A stretch of DNA of 64,000 nt, taken from contig CP154956.1 in the NCBI GenBank assembly GCA_039621445.1, forward strand, positions 7,585,493-7,649,492. The letters are read 5' to 3'. Made by a program: the position numbers and the translations under genes. The notes beneath the pieces were generated by a model. It was not told the DNA's origin, ran no database searches, and saw nothing but the letters and a program-made list of their open reading frames with translations. Below are positions 35,093 to 48,000 of this stretch, one piece after another. The DNA is from Euglena gracilis. Lineage: Eukaryota; Euglenida; Euglenophyceae; Euglenales. The stretch's first letter is position 1. The number at the start of each line of letters is the position of its first letter.

Positions 35093-35200
35093 CATGGCCG
35101 CTCTCTCCCCCCGCGAGCCCTGCCTGGCTGTCGTCGCCCCGCCGGCGCTGGACGTTGCCGAGTGCGTGACGGGCACCGTCGTGGTAGACCGCCGGGGTGG
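35093..35200 (+). CDS. Possible first coding exon, unknown protein
   Basis: An ATG in good context (acaaccATGGCC) opens a GC-rich frame MAALSPREPCLAVVAPPALD then VAECVTGTVVVDRRGG; a gccccgcag acceptor precedes it and a GGG|GTGGCC donor may end it near 35,198. The alternation of small and hydrophobic residues resembles a beta-rich domain. It could be the first exon of the kinase-like gene at 39-48 kb or of a separate gene; I cannot connect it. Confidence 0.3.
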
Positions 35201-35989
35201 CCTCCGCCTTTGGGCTGGGGGGGGGCTTGGGTAGATGTATGTATGTGGCTGATTCCTAATTTCCAGTTTGAGAAATCAGAAGGAAGGAAGAAGTGTTGGA
35301 AGAACCCACTGGAATTGTTGGGATACGACTGGTGCAAGGCACCACAGGCTGTCCTCCAACAAACCTTCCCACAACTGCTCGCTCGGAGCTTACGTTGGAC
35401 CTGCCAATTCACATGTCCCTATCGTTTGTCTCATTTCAAAAAGAAATCTGTGCCTCTGACAATCGGTGTTGATTGGGGGGGGGCAACTGGCAGCCCGGGA
35501 GTCTGCTCATTCTCCCACCCTGCTCGCTGCCCCCCCAAGTCAACATTGAGGCCCATAGCGTATAGCCTGGGAGGGGGGTAGTTATGATTTTTTTGCCCAC
35601 CACTTCTTGATTCAGTCCAAGAACAAACCAAAAAAACTTTGGCCCACCAAGGGGGAGGAGCTCATATCAGCATATACCAGCATGGATGGACGTCATTGGT
35701 TGTGGTATTCAGTCAGTTCAGACCAGAGATTTTTTTCAGTTTCATGACTGGGGGGGGGGGTTGGGCTTGGGGCTTGGGGGTTGGACTGGGGGCTCGCCAG
35801 AAGCGGGGCTTTCCTCAATTTTAGGCACGAAGGGCCAAATTTTTTTGGCCCCCAAACTTGACCCCCCCCAAAGTGGGTCCGGACCCCCCTACCCTTGGAT
35901 CCTAAAACAACCTTCTGGTTCAGACGTTTCGGATTGTATCACATCCTTTCAACATTTTCAGGTCCAGAAATCTGGAATCCTCACTTTTG

Positions 35990-36540
35990 GTTGCCTAAAG
36001 CTCCGGGGCGCCTCTATGGAGCCTCCCGGAGCCTCCCTCTGTGGAGCCTCCCCAGTGGCTGGTTCCCCGAGGAGCCTCCTTTGAGCCACTCTGGAGTCTC
36101 CTTAGGTGATCAACTCACTCATCACCTCACCAAACTGCAAACAACGATCACACACAAAGAATTTATGAGAGTTATTTGAAGGAATAGGGCCATGTTAAAG
36201 TTCTCCGCAAACAGTCTCCGCAAACGGTTGAGCTTGTCCCGCTCATGGTTGTTAGACTGGCCTCTGCGGGGTGCCCAGCGAACCCAAAGAGCCGCCCAAC
36301 TCGTGTTAAAGACATGTGGGGACCCTCGCTCGGCGCCGAAGGCACCGAGCGAGGGTCCCCCCGTGCGCATTAACCCCAGTTGGGCGGCTCTTTGCGGGAG
36401 CTGGTGCCCTGTCGGGGCCAATGTATCACCCTCCGTTGTGCAGCTGAATCTATCTCCAAAATTGGTTCCCGAGCCTCCTGGGAGCCTCCCCAGAGCCTGG
36501 TTACCTGGAGCCTCCCCGGAGCCTCCTCCAGGTAACCTCC
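35990..36540. repeat. ggagcctcc repeats and a large foldback
   Basis: Tandem ggagcctcc(c) units occur at 36,010-36,095 and 36,470-36,535. Between them, 36,285-36,394 is a foldback: aaagagccgcccaac faces gttgggcggctcttt, and inside it gggaccctcgctcgg faces ccgagcgagggtcccc around a ggcgccgaaggcacc core. Confidence 0.75.
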
Positions 36541-36797
36541 TCGGCAGGATTCCATTTTTACGGCAGACCCAAAATTTTTTGGATGGTTGGCCCAGTCAAT
36601 GCAAGCGGTTTTGCAACTACAGATAACTACAGATAACTTTCATGGATAATAATTTGGCTCCCTAACTGCCAATGAGCGCCAATCCCTGGGGCGACATTTC
36701 AACACACCACACTCAAATGGCGGTTTTCCCCTGTTTTCCCCCCACTGGTGTCAGCCATTTCCCCCAAAAGCATTTTCCGTTGATTCATAACACTCAC

Positions 36798-36920
36798 TGC
36801 AGGCTTCTTTTTAAGTCACCTGACGCCCCCCCCCCCCCCCCCCCCCCACCCCACCCCCGCGACCCCCACCCCCCCCCCCCCCCCCACCCCCCTCCCGCCC
36901 CCCCCCGTCCCGCCCCCCCA

Positions 36921-36951
<31 letters not shown>

Positions 36952-37100
36952 CCAGAAATCCCCCCGCCCCCCCCCCGCGGGGGGGGGATGGGGGGATGGG
37001 TGGTGGGTGGGGGTCGGGGCCCCCCTCACCCCCCCGGGGGGGGGGGGGTCCCGCGCCGGAGGCGCTGGGTAATACCTTTTCGCGGCCGGAAAAAGCCCCG
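36798..37100. repeat. Long C-run block starting with a hAT-like MITE end
   Basis: It starts with caggcttctttttaag, the same end as the 58,552-58,810 element, then about 130 bp of C-runs, a gcgccggaggcgctg palindrome, and no matching right end. It is probably a truncated copy. Homopolymer length here may be affected by sequencing error. Confidence 0.55.
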
Positions 37101-37579
37101 CCGAAAATTTTTGAATGCGTGCGTACAAATCTTGCAGGACCAAACCTAGCCCGACTTTTCCAAACCACTGAAAGAATGCCAGCCAAATTTGTTGGCCCTG
37201 AACTCTATTGACGTGCAATTTCCTCACACAGGTCTCCCTGTTAGAACCCAAGGATTCTGCTTAAACGAGTCAGTGCTGTCATCACAGATTCAATTTATAA
37301 ACCCACTGGGTTGGCTGCGGACCCCCCAGGGGGTAGGGCACCACGTATGGGTCAGCCGGCCGAAGACTGGGCAAGGAAATTTTTATCAAGGTTTTGGGTG
37401 GGTGGGTGGGTGGTTGGTCGCCCCCCTACCGGAGGGAGGGGAGGGGTTGTGGGTGGAAGGTTTTTGAAAAGAAAAGTCGGTGTTCTTGGCCCGCGGAAAG
37501 AGTGCCCCCTGGGGTCACCAAGTGAACCTCTGGCTGTCATTTCACCACCGCTGAATCTGAATTACGGCTTTTTTTCAGA

Positions 37580-37721
37580 GCTGTACCAGCCAGCAGGGCC
37601 GCCCCTCCCCAGCACGAGAAGGACATCAAGACCCTCCACTCCCTCCCATACCTTGCCAAGCAACATTGCCCTCAACAACCCTCTCTTTGGTGTAGTCTTG
37701 AATGTGCTGAAGCACAAGTAA
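37580..37721 (+). CDS. Possible terminal exon, unknown protein
   Basis: After a ttttttcag acceptor a frame reads LYQPAGPPLPSTRRTSRPST, then LPSNIALNNPLFGVVLNVLK and a stop. The proline/serine-rich start and hydrophobic end give no family clue. It could end the gene suggested by the exon at 35,093. Confidence 0.25.
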
Positions 37722-38067
37722 TCCAAGATTTGTTGGATTTTTTCGAAAAAAAATTCAAATGGTCGCTTTGCTATTTCGTCTTGTTTCGTCTCTTTCGCCA
37801 TTTATTCTTCTTCAGTTGCTCACAAACAGTTTCATTTGATATTTTGTTCTTGAGATAGACACTTCACTGGCTTTTTCCTTGGTTGGTGCCGAAGGCACAC
37901 GGTCGAGAATTAGGACTTTGATTCTTTAGTTTTTAAGTAAACTCTTGTTTTCACGTTTCTGCTGTTGTTTCTGTTCTCCTTAGCATCTTTTTCTGTCGCA
38001 TTTTTTGGCACGTTGCGTTGATTTCCCCCTTTTCGCCTCCGGCACGGCCTGCCCTCAAATCCGGTTC

Positions 38068-38138
38068 ATGACTGTTTTCAAAACCGTCGATCGCCGCAGC
38101 CTGAGGCCATCGCCGGTCCGCGGCGAAATGCAGCTGCG
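38068..38138 (+). CDS. Possible first coding exon upstream of the kinase-like gene
   Basis: ATG opens MTVFKTVDRRSLRPSPVRGE then MQL, ending at a CTGCG|GTGACT donor. It is GC-rich relative to its surroundings, as the kinase exons are, and lies 1.1 kb upstream of them, but its phase does not clearly match the next exon. Confidence 0.2.
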
Positions 38139-38739
38139 GTGACTGATTCCCCACTTCAGAGCCTTTGGGGGGGTCCCCCCCGGCTGAGCGAGAATCCCGG
38201 AAACCCTGTTGTGGGCCGCAGGGGTCGACCGCCCCACCCCCTCCCTTTTCTCGGGGGGCAAATTTTCAGGCACCCCCCAGTCGTTTGGGCCAACGCAATC
38301 CAGGCCAATGCGCTGGGGAGGGAGAGGGTATTCGCGGGCGCTTCAGCCGATTCGGCCCCCATTTGAGGAATTCCAAGCCTGGGGGGGGGAGGTCGTGCCG
38401 AGGGGCCTGACCCCCCCGGCGCGTGCCATAGCGTTCCCCCTCTGCATAGAGGTCACAAAGTTGTTTTTCAACCACTCAGAGTGCCCCAAATGCTCCAGGG
38501 AACGATTTTGGAATGATTTCCCTGACATTCATTTGTCCCCCCATCTGGACCGGAGGGGGTCAGACCCCCCCCCCCTCCAGTCCAGGGGGTTAGGCTCTCC
38601 CTCCTGTACAGTGACGCAGTCTGGGTGACTGATAAACTTTCGGTGCAAAGGGAACATTTTACCTTTTTGGGGGGGTCTTTGGGTCCCCCAAAAGGACACA
38701 AATTATTCCTTCCGGGGCTTTGCGCCGAAAATTTTGGGC

Positions 38740-38975
38740 ATTTTTAATGGTTAATTATTTTTAATAATTGATATTATAATGGCATATTTTAACTATTTGC
38801 ATAGTATTATTTAATGTTTATGTATTTATATGAATATATATGATCATATTTAATTTATACATAAATTATAATCATGATATAATTAGTATTGATATTAAGA
38901 ATAATATTAATATTAATATTAATATTAATATTAATATTAATATTAATATTAATATGAATATTAATATTTAATTGA
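38740..38975. repeat. AT-rich (ATTAAT)n tract
   Basis: Alternating aatatt/attaat units, with a pure (attaat)n core near 38,905-38,955. It could act as a matrix-attachment or promoter-proximal AT tract upstream of the kinase-like gene; that is only inference. Confidence 0.9.
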
Positions 38976-39180
38976 ATGATTAATTTTTTGCCCCAAAAGT
39001 TTCAAAATGGCATTCTGTCCGTTTTCAAAGGCAAATTTTTTTGGCCCAGTGCTTTGCGCCGGGCCAGAAATCAGCCACCCGGACCTCACCGCCGTTCAGG
39101 TGAGGGGTGGTGTCCCCCCCGGACCGGGGGGGGGGGGTTCGGCCACCCCCCACCTGTCTCCACCGGTGCCGAGCCTTGCC

Positions 39181-39328
39181 CGGGGCCCGCGCCGGGCCGC
39201 CGATGCGGCCGCATCGTGTCCCACATCGCGGACGGCACGTGGAGCAGCGTGTACAACGCCCGGGAGGACGACACCCGCCCCTGCGCCCTGAAGGTCTTCC
39301 CCATCGAGGCCCAGGGCCCCCCGACAGG
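39181..39328 (+). CDS. Kinase-like gene, exon 1 (N-lobe strands 1-3)
   Basis: The frame is open from before 39,181 and its acceptor is not resolved. The preferred donor ACAGG|GTGCCG ends in phase 2, which matches the 1-nt start of the next exon; CCG|GTGCAC would also keep frame. Confidence 0.65.
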
Positions 39329-42300
39329 GTGCCGGTGCACGGTGTGGTGGGGCACTCAGGTGGGGCGCACCGTGGGGAGCTGGTGCCTTGTTGTCATCGT
39401 ATGCTGCCTCATGCTAAGGCATTTCCCATGAAGTCTTTTTTTCATGGGGTTTCCTCAAGACATGGGCGGAACACAAAACAAACACGTTTCTTGTGCTTTT
39501 TTGGTTTTTTTTCGCTTCCACTTTCGCCTGTTTTCTTTTGGGTTTTGTGTGGTGTGCAGAATTGGAATCCCAGAAAAGTCAGTTTCCCTCTTCCTGCCCC
39601 TTGTTGGTGGCCCTGCCAGCGGCGCCAATGTGGACCACGCCTACGCCGACATTGAGCTGCTGAAGCGGCTGCACCACCCCAACGTGGTGCAGTACTACAG
39701 CCCAGGCGGCATTTTAACGTGAGGCCGACCCCACCCCCCCCCCCCCCCTGGGGGGGGGCTGCCAGGCACTTGGATGTGTTCCCCCCTGGGAGGCGGGCAC
39801 CTCTCCAAAAGGCACCAGGCAATGGCTCCGAGGCGCTGGAAAGCCTGAAAACAGGTGAGGGGGGATATGCGGAGCGCAGATTTTTGCGTATATTTTTAGC
39901 GCACATTTCGCACTTGTCGCAGCCCATATTATAGGGTCCGGTTCCCCTTACTGAAAATGAAAAGGCCATTGTTGTTTTGAGACTAATTCTACTTCTACAC
40001 AGGCATCCGGGACATTTCAAGACCTTCCCTCCTGCAAGGGTGGTCAACTTCAGCCTGCTGCAGCCACTTCACTTGCCGCGCTGGTGACGTCCGCTGCCTC
40101 TGCATCCAGTGTGTTTTCCCTTCCACTTCAAATTTGTCCTTGTGAATTTGGGACATCTGGTACTGCTGATCCAGCATTTACCCCCCCCCCCCCCGAGCTA
40201 TCCCCCGAGCTATTTCCATAAGCGGGATGGGAATAGCCCAGAGTCACAGCACTTTTTTTTATTATTATGAAGAACGTCCAAAAAAAGTGCTCAAAAACTC
40301 ACGTTTTTTTGGACGTTTCCAAAAGCAACTTTTTGACAAATGTGCTTAAAACTGACCTTTTTTTTTGCGAACGCTCAAAAAAATTGCCAAAATGACCCCT
40401 TTTGGGTTGTTTGAGGTTGGGGTATGGGAATAGCTCAGGGGGGGTTGTTTCGTTTTGTTGTTGTTTTGTTGTTTTTGTTTTTGTTTTGTTTTTGCTGGTG
40501 TTTTTGTTGGCTTCACAAAAGTGTCCCCCCTGCCGCAGGCTGGAGTACTGTGGGCAGGGGACGTTGGTGGACTTCATCCGCACCAAGGCCCACGGCAAGT
40601 CCCCGTTGGCCCAAGTCCCCGCTTCCCAGGTCCAGGTTGAAAGTTTTAAGCATGGGCTCCCTCCCCAGCAGGCATAGGCAGGCCATATATGTCATTGGCC
40701 GATCCCTGAGAGGGGTGGGGGGGCTGGGAGACAGGTCTTATCTGAGTTGCTGACTGGTATTTGGCCCAAACCCCAACCCATCGGGTACCGGGTGGGGCTG
40801 GCAAAAAAACCACCAAAGTGCTGTGTCGCTAATGGCGCCAAATACCTAATTCCCCTTTTCTTCTCGTTTGCTTCAATTTCCCCTGAACCTCAGAAGGACC
40901 CCCATGGGGGGGTCACTAACCGGCATCCAAATAAGAGGTAGCCGACTGGCTCTTGGAAGTGCCCCCCCCCCCCGTAGTCAATTAAAATTTTTGTCGCCCA
41001 GATCCCCCCCCCCCCCCCCCGGGGTCAGGGCCTATGGCCAAAGGCAGGTCTGCACAAGAATCCCCACAACCCCATGAGTAATGGGTGGGGGGGTTCGACT
41101 CCCCCCCACCCCTTCCCGCATTTCCGGGGGCGCCATGGCGTGTGGGGGGTCAACCCCCCCCCACCAGACCTTCCTGTCCAGCCCTGGCCAAAGGTGCCCG
41201 GGGCCAACACGCAGGCAGGCCCCCGGGGTACTGAGAGACCCCCCGTTCGTTGCACTCAGGCTTCTTGTCTGTTTATGGCCGGCGCTAACTTCGCTTCTGG
41301 CCCAGTTTGCCGTGTGGTGTACTCAGAGACCCCTCCCCCCCCCGGGGTGGGTCGACTTCAGCCTGCTCAGGTCCAGGATTTCACCGCCCAGCTCGCCTCC
41401 GCCCTCGCTTACATCCACGAGCAAGGTGTGGGGCTGGTCCCGGGCTGTGGGCGGGTCGTCCGCCGGTGAGTGGAAAATGGGAAGCCGCTGGACCAGCAAC
41501 TGTCTTCACCGGACGGTCCGCTATCCCCCCCCCCCAAGGTAGAATGGCAATCAGCCAAACAGCCAGGGTGTTGGGTGGGGGGGTCAACCCCTCCACCAGG
41601 CCTTCCCGTACAGCCCTGCCCCCCCCCCCCCCCGAGGGGGGTCCCGCCAGCCCGCCACTTCCCCCCCCCCAGCCATTGCCTTCCAGCTGGGCTACCACCC
41701 CCCCCCCGCACACCCTGCTGGTGTCAGGCGGAGCTGAAAAAAAGGGGTCAAATGGCCAAAATAATGAATTTTTCCGAAGGTTTTTTCAGTCTCCTTTTGT
41801 GACTGAACATTTCCAACCCAACCGGGTTTTTTTGTCTGTTTTTGGAACCAGCTGGGTCCAGCCCGTCACCCAGCTACAGTCCCGGACTCCCCCCCCAGGG
41901 GGGGATCTCAGCCAATCAACATCCTTTTCCAGACTCTACCTTTCTCCCGCCAGCGGGCTTCACCTCCCATTGAGGTTCATTAAGAAACCCTTGGACGGTC
42001 TTATGTTCACCGGCAACGGGTTGAAAGAAGGGAGACACATGTTTTTTTATGACCCTGCACAATGCGGCATGAAATGGACAAAAGCAAAATGAAAAAATGA
42101 AATGAATTAAAATGATGTTGGGGTGGGGGCTCAAGGACCCACCTGCGGGGGGGGGGGTAACCTGCTCATGCCTGTCCCTGAAACCGTCTTCGGACAGGTC
42201 AGCAAGGATAAGGCGGTGAGTATGAAGGTTGGAGATGGTTTCGAAGATCATGGGCTGGTGAGTAAGGATGAGAGGACCACCCTTGCATTCCAATTTAAAG

Positions 42301-45043
42301 AAAGCTTTGGGTTCAAGCACCATGCAGAGGGAACGCAGGTTGCGTTATAGCAGCTATCCTTCAGTGTTGTTTTTTTAAGTGTTCTCATATGTAACAGTGC
42401 ACGATATGTATATGCATTTTGTCACAGGTCACATCACATGTGTGTCACAAGTTGAACCACAAAATAATATACCCCAAAATATTATTATTGATATTGAATT
42501 TTTAATTATTATTATTCCCCTGGACCCCGACTTCAGGCGCCAAATAATCTACCCCCCCCCCCGGTATTGTCGTTCACTTGACATCTGTGAAGTGCCACCA
42601 ACGTCCTGAGTAGGTTGGGGTCTGGTTGTGCCAAAAATGGCTTGGCTGAATATTTGCTGCTTTCCACCGCAGGGTTCCTCCACGGGGACCTCCGGCCGGA
42701 GAGTGTGCTGATTGCCAAGAAACAACTCAAGCTGACCAGCTTCGGCAGCCCCCTGTGGATCGACCGTCGGGGGCTGGCCCCCCGCACCATCACCCACGGC
42801 AGCTCGCCGCCTCCCACCTACCCACCTACACCGGTCGGTACCTCCCCCCCCCCCCCCCGCCCAAATAACCTGGCGGGGTGTCAGGTTATTGGAACCAACT
42901 TGGCCCTGCCCCCCCCCGCCAGCTTACTTGGGCCCTTTTTTCAACGCCGTAAAGGAATTTTGCCTAAAAAGGGGGGTGCCAAGTTTCTGGAAACATCTTT
43001 TTTGCCCCTCCCCCCGCCAAGTTATTCGGCCACTGCCAGGAGCAAGGGCCCCGCCAGGTTTTTTTTGGGGGGGGGTTAACCGGTACCTACCCCCCCCCCC
43101 CCCTTCAGGGATGTGGTCACCCTCATGAGGTTGCCACCCACCTACCCCCGGAAGTTTTTCCCTTGGGCTCGTACTGCTGACTTGTCATGCTGGAAAGTCA
43201 TTTAGAGGCATCCCCGGGAAGTTTTTTTTTTGTCATTTTGGGCTGACTTGTCAGGGTCAACCAAAGGGTTTCCCATCCCCCCACCCCCGCCGCCAACTCC
43301 TGTCGATTTCTCACTGTTCCCCTGCCCCAAATGTGACCCAACTGTAACCACTCCACTGTGCCGGCCAATTTTAAGTTTCAAAATGAACAAGGAGCAGGAA
43401 CAAGAATGGTGGTACTACGTGCCATGTGAAAAAGTATGCACCGGACACAGGTTTCGCTCGGTCTCATTTGCATATGTTTGGCTTCAAAACAAACACCCAC
43501 CCCTTGCTGTATGTCACAGCAGACGGTGTTGTCGGTCTCCACAATTTGACCTGGGCCCAGGGGTTTTTTTTTTAGTCGTGGACCCCTGGGGGGGGGGGGG
43601 AGGGTGGGTGGGTCCGGCCGAGCCCCCCGGGGGGGTCCCCCCCCAGGGGGGAGTGGGATATACTTTTCGGCGCGGAAGGCGCCGAAAATCTTTGAAAAAG
43701 TGCTATTTTCGGATTTTTTTCGCGATTTTTGAGTGGGTCCTCCGGGACCCTGGGGGGGGGCAGGGGGTGGGTGGGTGGGGGGGATCCCCCCTCCCCCCGG
43801 TCTTAAAAAACCCCTGCCTGGGCCAGGACCCTTTTTTTTGGTCTGTGGCCTCTGTCAGCTGCCGTGCCTCCACCGGCGGGTGCAAAGCGTACGCCCCTCC
43901 CAGGGCTGAACTTCCCTCCCCCGGAACCTGTCATGGCAGTTCCAGCCTTGGAAACTATCAGAGTCAGGGAATTGCTTATTGGGGTCGGCCCTCACATTCG
44001 GCAGTTGGGGGAGCCGTGGCACTATACAAAAGAATCCTATCTTCTTCGGCGCGGAAGACACTCGATAAATTTTGACAAGAAAATGACCATTACTACAAGA
44101 CCTTGTCAAGTTCCACATTAAAAGGTCGTTTGGAACCAGGGATCCTGACCAGGACATTGGGGGGGGGGATTCCAGCTGGCCGGTTGGAAACAGGTGCTGG
44201 TTTGGAGTAAAAAAGAATTGACTGGACCCCAGGGATGAAGGGTCCAGGGGGAGGGTCCAGCCAATGTCAGCTGGGTCCAGCAGGCTGGTACCCAAAACGT
44301 GACGAAAAAAAGCCAAATCAAGCCAGGTGGGATTTTCTTAGCAGAAAATTTGAGGTGGAGTCCTCCAAAAACCTTTTTGGCTCTTCCTTCAGTTTTTTCG
44401 GCACTCCATGCTGCAAAATTTTTGGCAAAGCCAGGCTTTGCCAGGCTGGCTCCAACTTCATTTGCTTCAGCGGACCCGGGGAGTGTCAGCAGCCTGGCTA
44501 GGAGGTGGTGGCTGGGGAAAAAAAAAAGGAGCTGGGTAGCTGGACCCGGGGAGGGGGGTCCCCTTCAGCTTACAAGCACCTCCGGTGACCAGTTGTGACA
44601 AATCCCGCCTAATCCCAGCCAGTCGCGACACATCCCGACAAATCCTGTCAAATCGTGACAAATCCCAACAAGTCCCGGCAGATCGCGACAAATCCCGGCA
44701 AATCGTGGCAAATGCCAACAACTCCCAGAAAATCCCGACAAATCCCAGCAAGTGGTGACAAATGCCGACAAATCCCGGCAAATCCCGACAAATCCCGACG
44801 ACAACACCAAAATACCAAGTGGCTGACCCCCCCCCCACGTACACCGCCAGGCCTCTCCTGGCCTTCTTGTGGAGCCCTGGTCCCGCCGGAGTGGATGGAC
44901 AGCGTGGTGCCCCACCGCCCCCTGCAGCCGGCCGAGACCCCACTGCCGTCCTACGACATGTGGCCCGCGCTGGGCCTGGAAGCAGCTTGCGCATGGGTTG
45001 CACGCATCTAGTGGTAGCACAATTGCGAATGTGCGTGTGTGTG

Positions 45044-45084
<41 letters not shown>

Positions 45085-48000
45085 GTGTTGTGTGTGTGTG
45101 TGTGTGTGTTGTGCTGTGTGTGTGTGTGTGTGTGTTGTGTGTTGTGTGTTGTGTGTGTTGTGTGTCCCGTCGGCCCCACCAGTCCCAATGAGCATCAGTT
45201 GGGTTGAGGTGTAACTGCGCTGGTGGTGGGGTGTGGTGGGTGGCGCCAACTGTGCCCGCCGCTGCCCCCGGAGCCTGGGCTGCGTGCTCAGTGAGCTGGC
45301 GACGCTGAAGCTGCTGCGCAATGACCGCCACTACCTCCGCACCGCCCTCGCTGCCGACCTGGCCGGCCTCGAGGGTGTGTCCCTAACCCCCCCCCTGACG
45401 ATGACTCCATGGAAGGCAAGTGGTGTGCAATGTCTTTTTGGCCCGTACATAGCTGTGACCACCAAATAGTAGCCACCCAGTTTTGTATTTGCGCACCCAA
45501 AGTCGGGTCACGGAGATAATTATTTGGCGAAGTAATTTAAAAGTCGAAAACTGGTTCCAATAGGCCCAACATGCCTTTTTTTGAATTATGGGGATTTCCC
45601 CCCCACAATTTATGATGATTTTTTCCCGAAACACTTTCTGATCAAACATTATCGTTTTTATATCTGATGTTAGGTTTTTGTCCTTTGCTTTCATGGCAGT
45701 GAGGAGGGGGGGTTATTTTGGGGTTTTATTTGCCAACGACAGATTTAGACATTAGTTTTGTTCAGTGGCACTGGACTGTCACTGGGCCTAGGCTGCAAAC
45801 ATGTTGGTGCACAACGAAGAGTAAACGAGGCACCAAGCTTGAAATCTAGACCCACGGAACAGCGTAGAATTGTCAGCCAAATCTGGTTGTTTGCCAGTGG
45901 CTTAAAACTGAGATTTGGAGGCCTTTGGTTTTGGTTGGGAACCGGTTTACTCTCACCTGGACTCCCCAAAGTTTTTTTCTTTATTCCTACCCCCTATCAG
46001 GCTACTGTTTCCTGGGGGGTATGTGCGAACCTGTTAATGTGCTATGTTTGTATTTAGGAAAATGCAGTTATGTATTTATGTGTGTGTTTGCATTATTTAT
46101 GTGTTCATGCTTGCATTTATGAATGCATTTCTTTTTTTGTTTGTGTATGTGCATGTGCCACCAAAATAATATTCCCAGGGTTTATTGTTTGGGTGTCCGA
46201 AGTCGAAGTCGAGAGGGGATCATCTGGGACTTGGGAGGGGGTATATATTTATAATTCTCAAAAATTAAAGGGCACCCCAAAACGCACGTTATTGCATAAT
46301 TTCTGTATTTTTGACCTTTTGATGTTTTATTTCACGTTGATGTTATGTCAATTCTTTTGCACCATTTTTTGTCGAAATATATGCTGCTCTTCGGAGGGCA
46401 ATCGATGCTCATCCGCCCTTCTTGGTTTCCTTCATAGATATGAGGTATGGAATGACCCCCCCAAAACCCCCTCGGTTTGTTACTTGGGTACAAAGTCGGG
46501 GGGATAAAAAAAAACCACCAAATATCAAACCTTCAAAACATTTGTGGTTTATTATTTGGGTATAAGAGTTTCGAATTCAAAAATCGACCAAAAAAACTCC
46601 TCGACAGGCTCTAATGGTAACCTTTTTTTGGCATTTTTTGGATTTTTTTCCCTTACCTTTTTTGGTGTAACTTTCTGCTCTAATTTCATCTATTTTTTGT
46701 GATTTTTGGACCATTTCCGCTGTTTTATTGTTCTCACAGCTGCTGGAGGGGGGGTTTACCCTCCTCCTGTGTTGCTTGTGCTTCTCATGCCCCCCCCCCA
46801 TCGCTCGCTGCAGCGGTCAAGCAGGAGGTGGCGGCTGCCCACGGCGGCCTCTTCTCCGCGCTGCTCGACCAATTGCTGGAGCCGGACTGTGCCACTGCCC
46901 CCCCGCCCCTTCCATACCATACCCCACCCCCGGCTGGCCAGTACAGCGTAGTGGCCACCTGATCAGGGGTGGGTGGCTGGTCTCCGGAGATACCGCCAGC
47001 TCGTTTGCCGTTGCCCCGCCGTCCGGGCGAGGAACCCTGGGGTGAGGACAGAGTTCGATACCAGATGGGGGCACGGATTAGAGGGGGGGGTCCCCCACAC
47101 CCCTCCTGGACCGGGGGGGATTTGGACCAATCGCCTCCCCCTGCCCCAAGGACGCCTGCCTGCTGGGTTGCTGCGTCCGGCAGTGCCGTGTCCAACGTGG
47201 AGTTCAAGTGCCCAGGGCCAGGGGGTTCCCCATGGAAGCCCGGCGTTCGTGCCCACTGTGGGCGTTGTGCTTCAGCAGGGCACGGCAAAGCCAAACCAAA
47301 ACAGCCCCACCTACCAAGGGGGTCCAGAAGGACCCCGGAAGGGGGCTACCTGGGATGCCCGAAAGGTCAAATTTTTGCCTCGCTTTGAGCCGAACATTTT
47401 CAACTTTTTTTGACAAATTTTCGCCCTAAAAGGTGCAGGGATTTCAAATTAAAGTTGTTTCCTCACAACGTTTTTGCTGTGTCCAGTACTGAGGGTCTAT
47501 TTTCTGAGGCAAACTCCCCATCCCCCCTTGGTGCACTGTGGCTTCTTGTCTGTGAGGTTGATGGCAGGCACCAAACTTCGCTTCTTGCCCAATTTGTTCA
47601 GGTAAGTGGTCTGGAACCCCTTCCCTACGGTTCAATATAAGGTTTGTTGGGGGGGGGTCGGACCCCCCTGCCTTCCAGTCCAGGAGACACCCCCCCACCG
47701 AAACCCCCCAGCGAAACAAAGCCCCCCACCCACATATAGTCGCTGTCATCAACGGAGACCGCCACCGGCAAAAATCCGGGCACACAACGTCACATATGCG
47801 TTGTCTTGCATGAACCAGGACTGGTAGATTTGCGGAATTGAGGACATCCTGTTTTCTTCCAAGATTTGGTACAAAGATTCCAAAAATGGCAGAATTCATT
47901 TTTGCAAAAAGCGGCCCGTGATTGTGCCGGAAGTGGTCTCCGTTAGTGCTGGCGGTGGCTTGGGTTTGTGCCGCCGGTGGCCTCAGTTTCTGGCAACCAC

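Noticed and set aside
36794-37251. Glycine- or proline-rich frames across the C-run block
   Set aside because: Artefact of poly-C/poly-G; composition is identical in alternative frames.
38740-38975. Replication origin in the AT tract
   Set aside because: AT-richness and (attaat)n alone do not support an origin; it is adequately explained as a simple repeat.
44467-45331. 284- and 207-codon minus-strand frames over the kinase introns
   Set aside because: They read the (gacaaatcccg)n minisatellite and the TG tract and oppose exons 6 and 7, which have clear kinase motifs.
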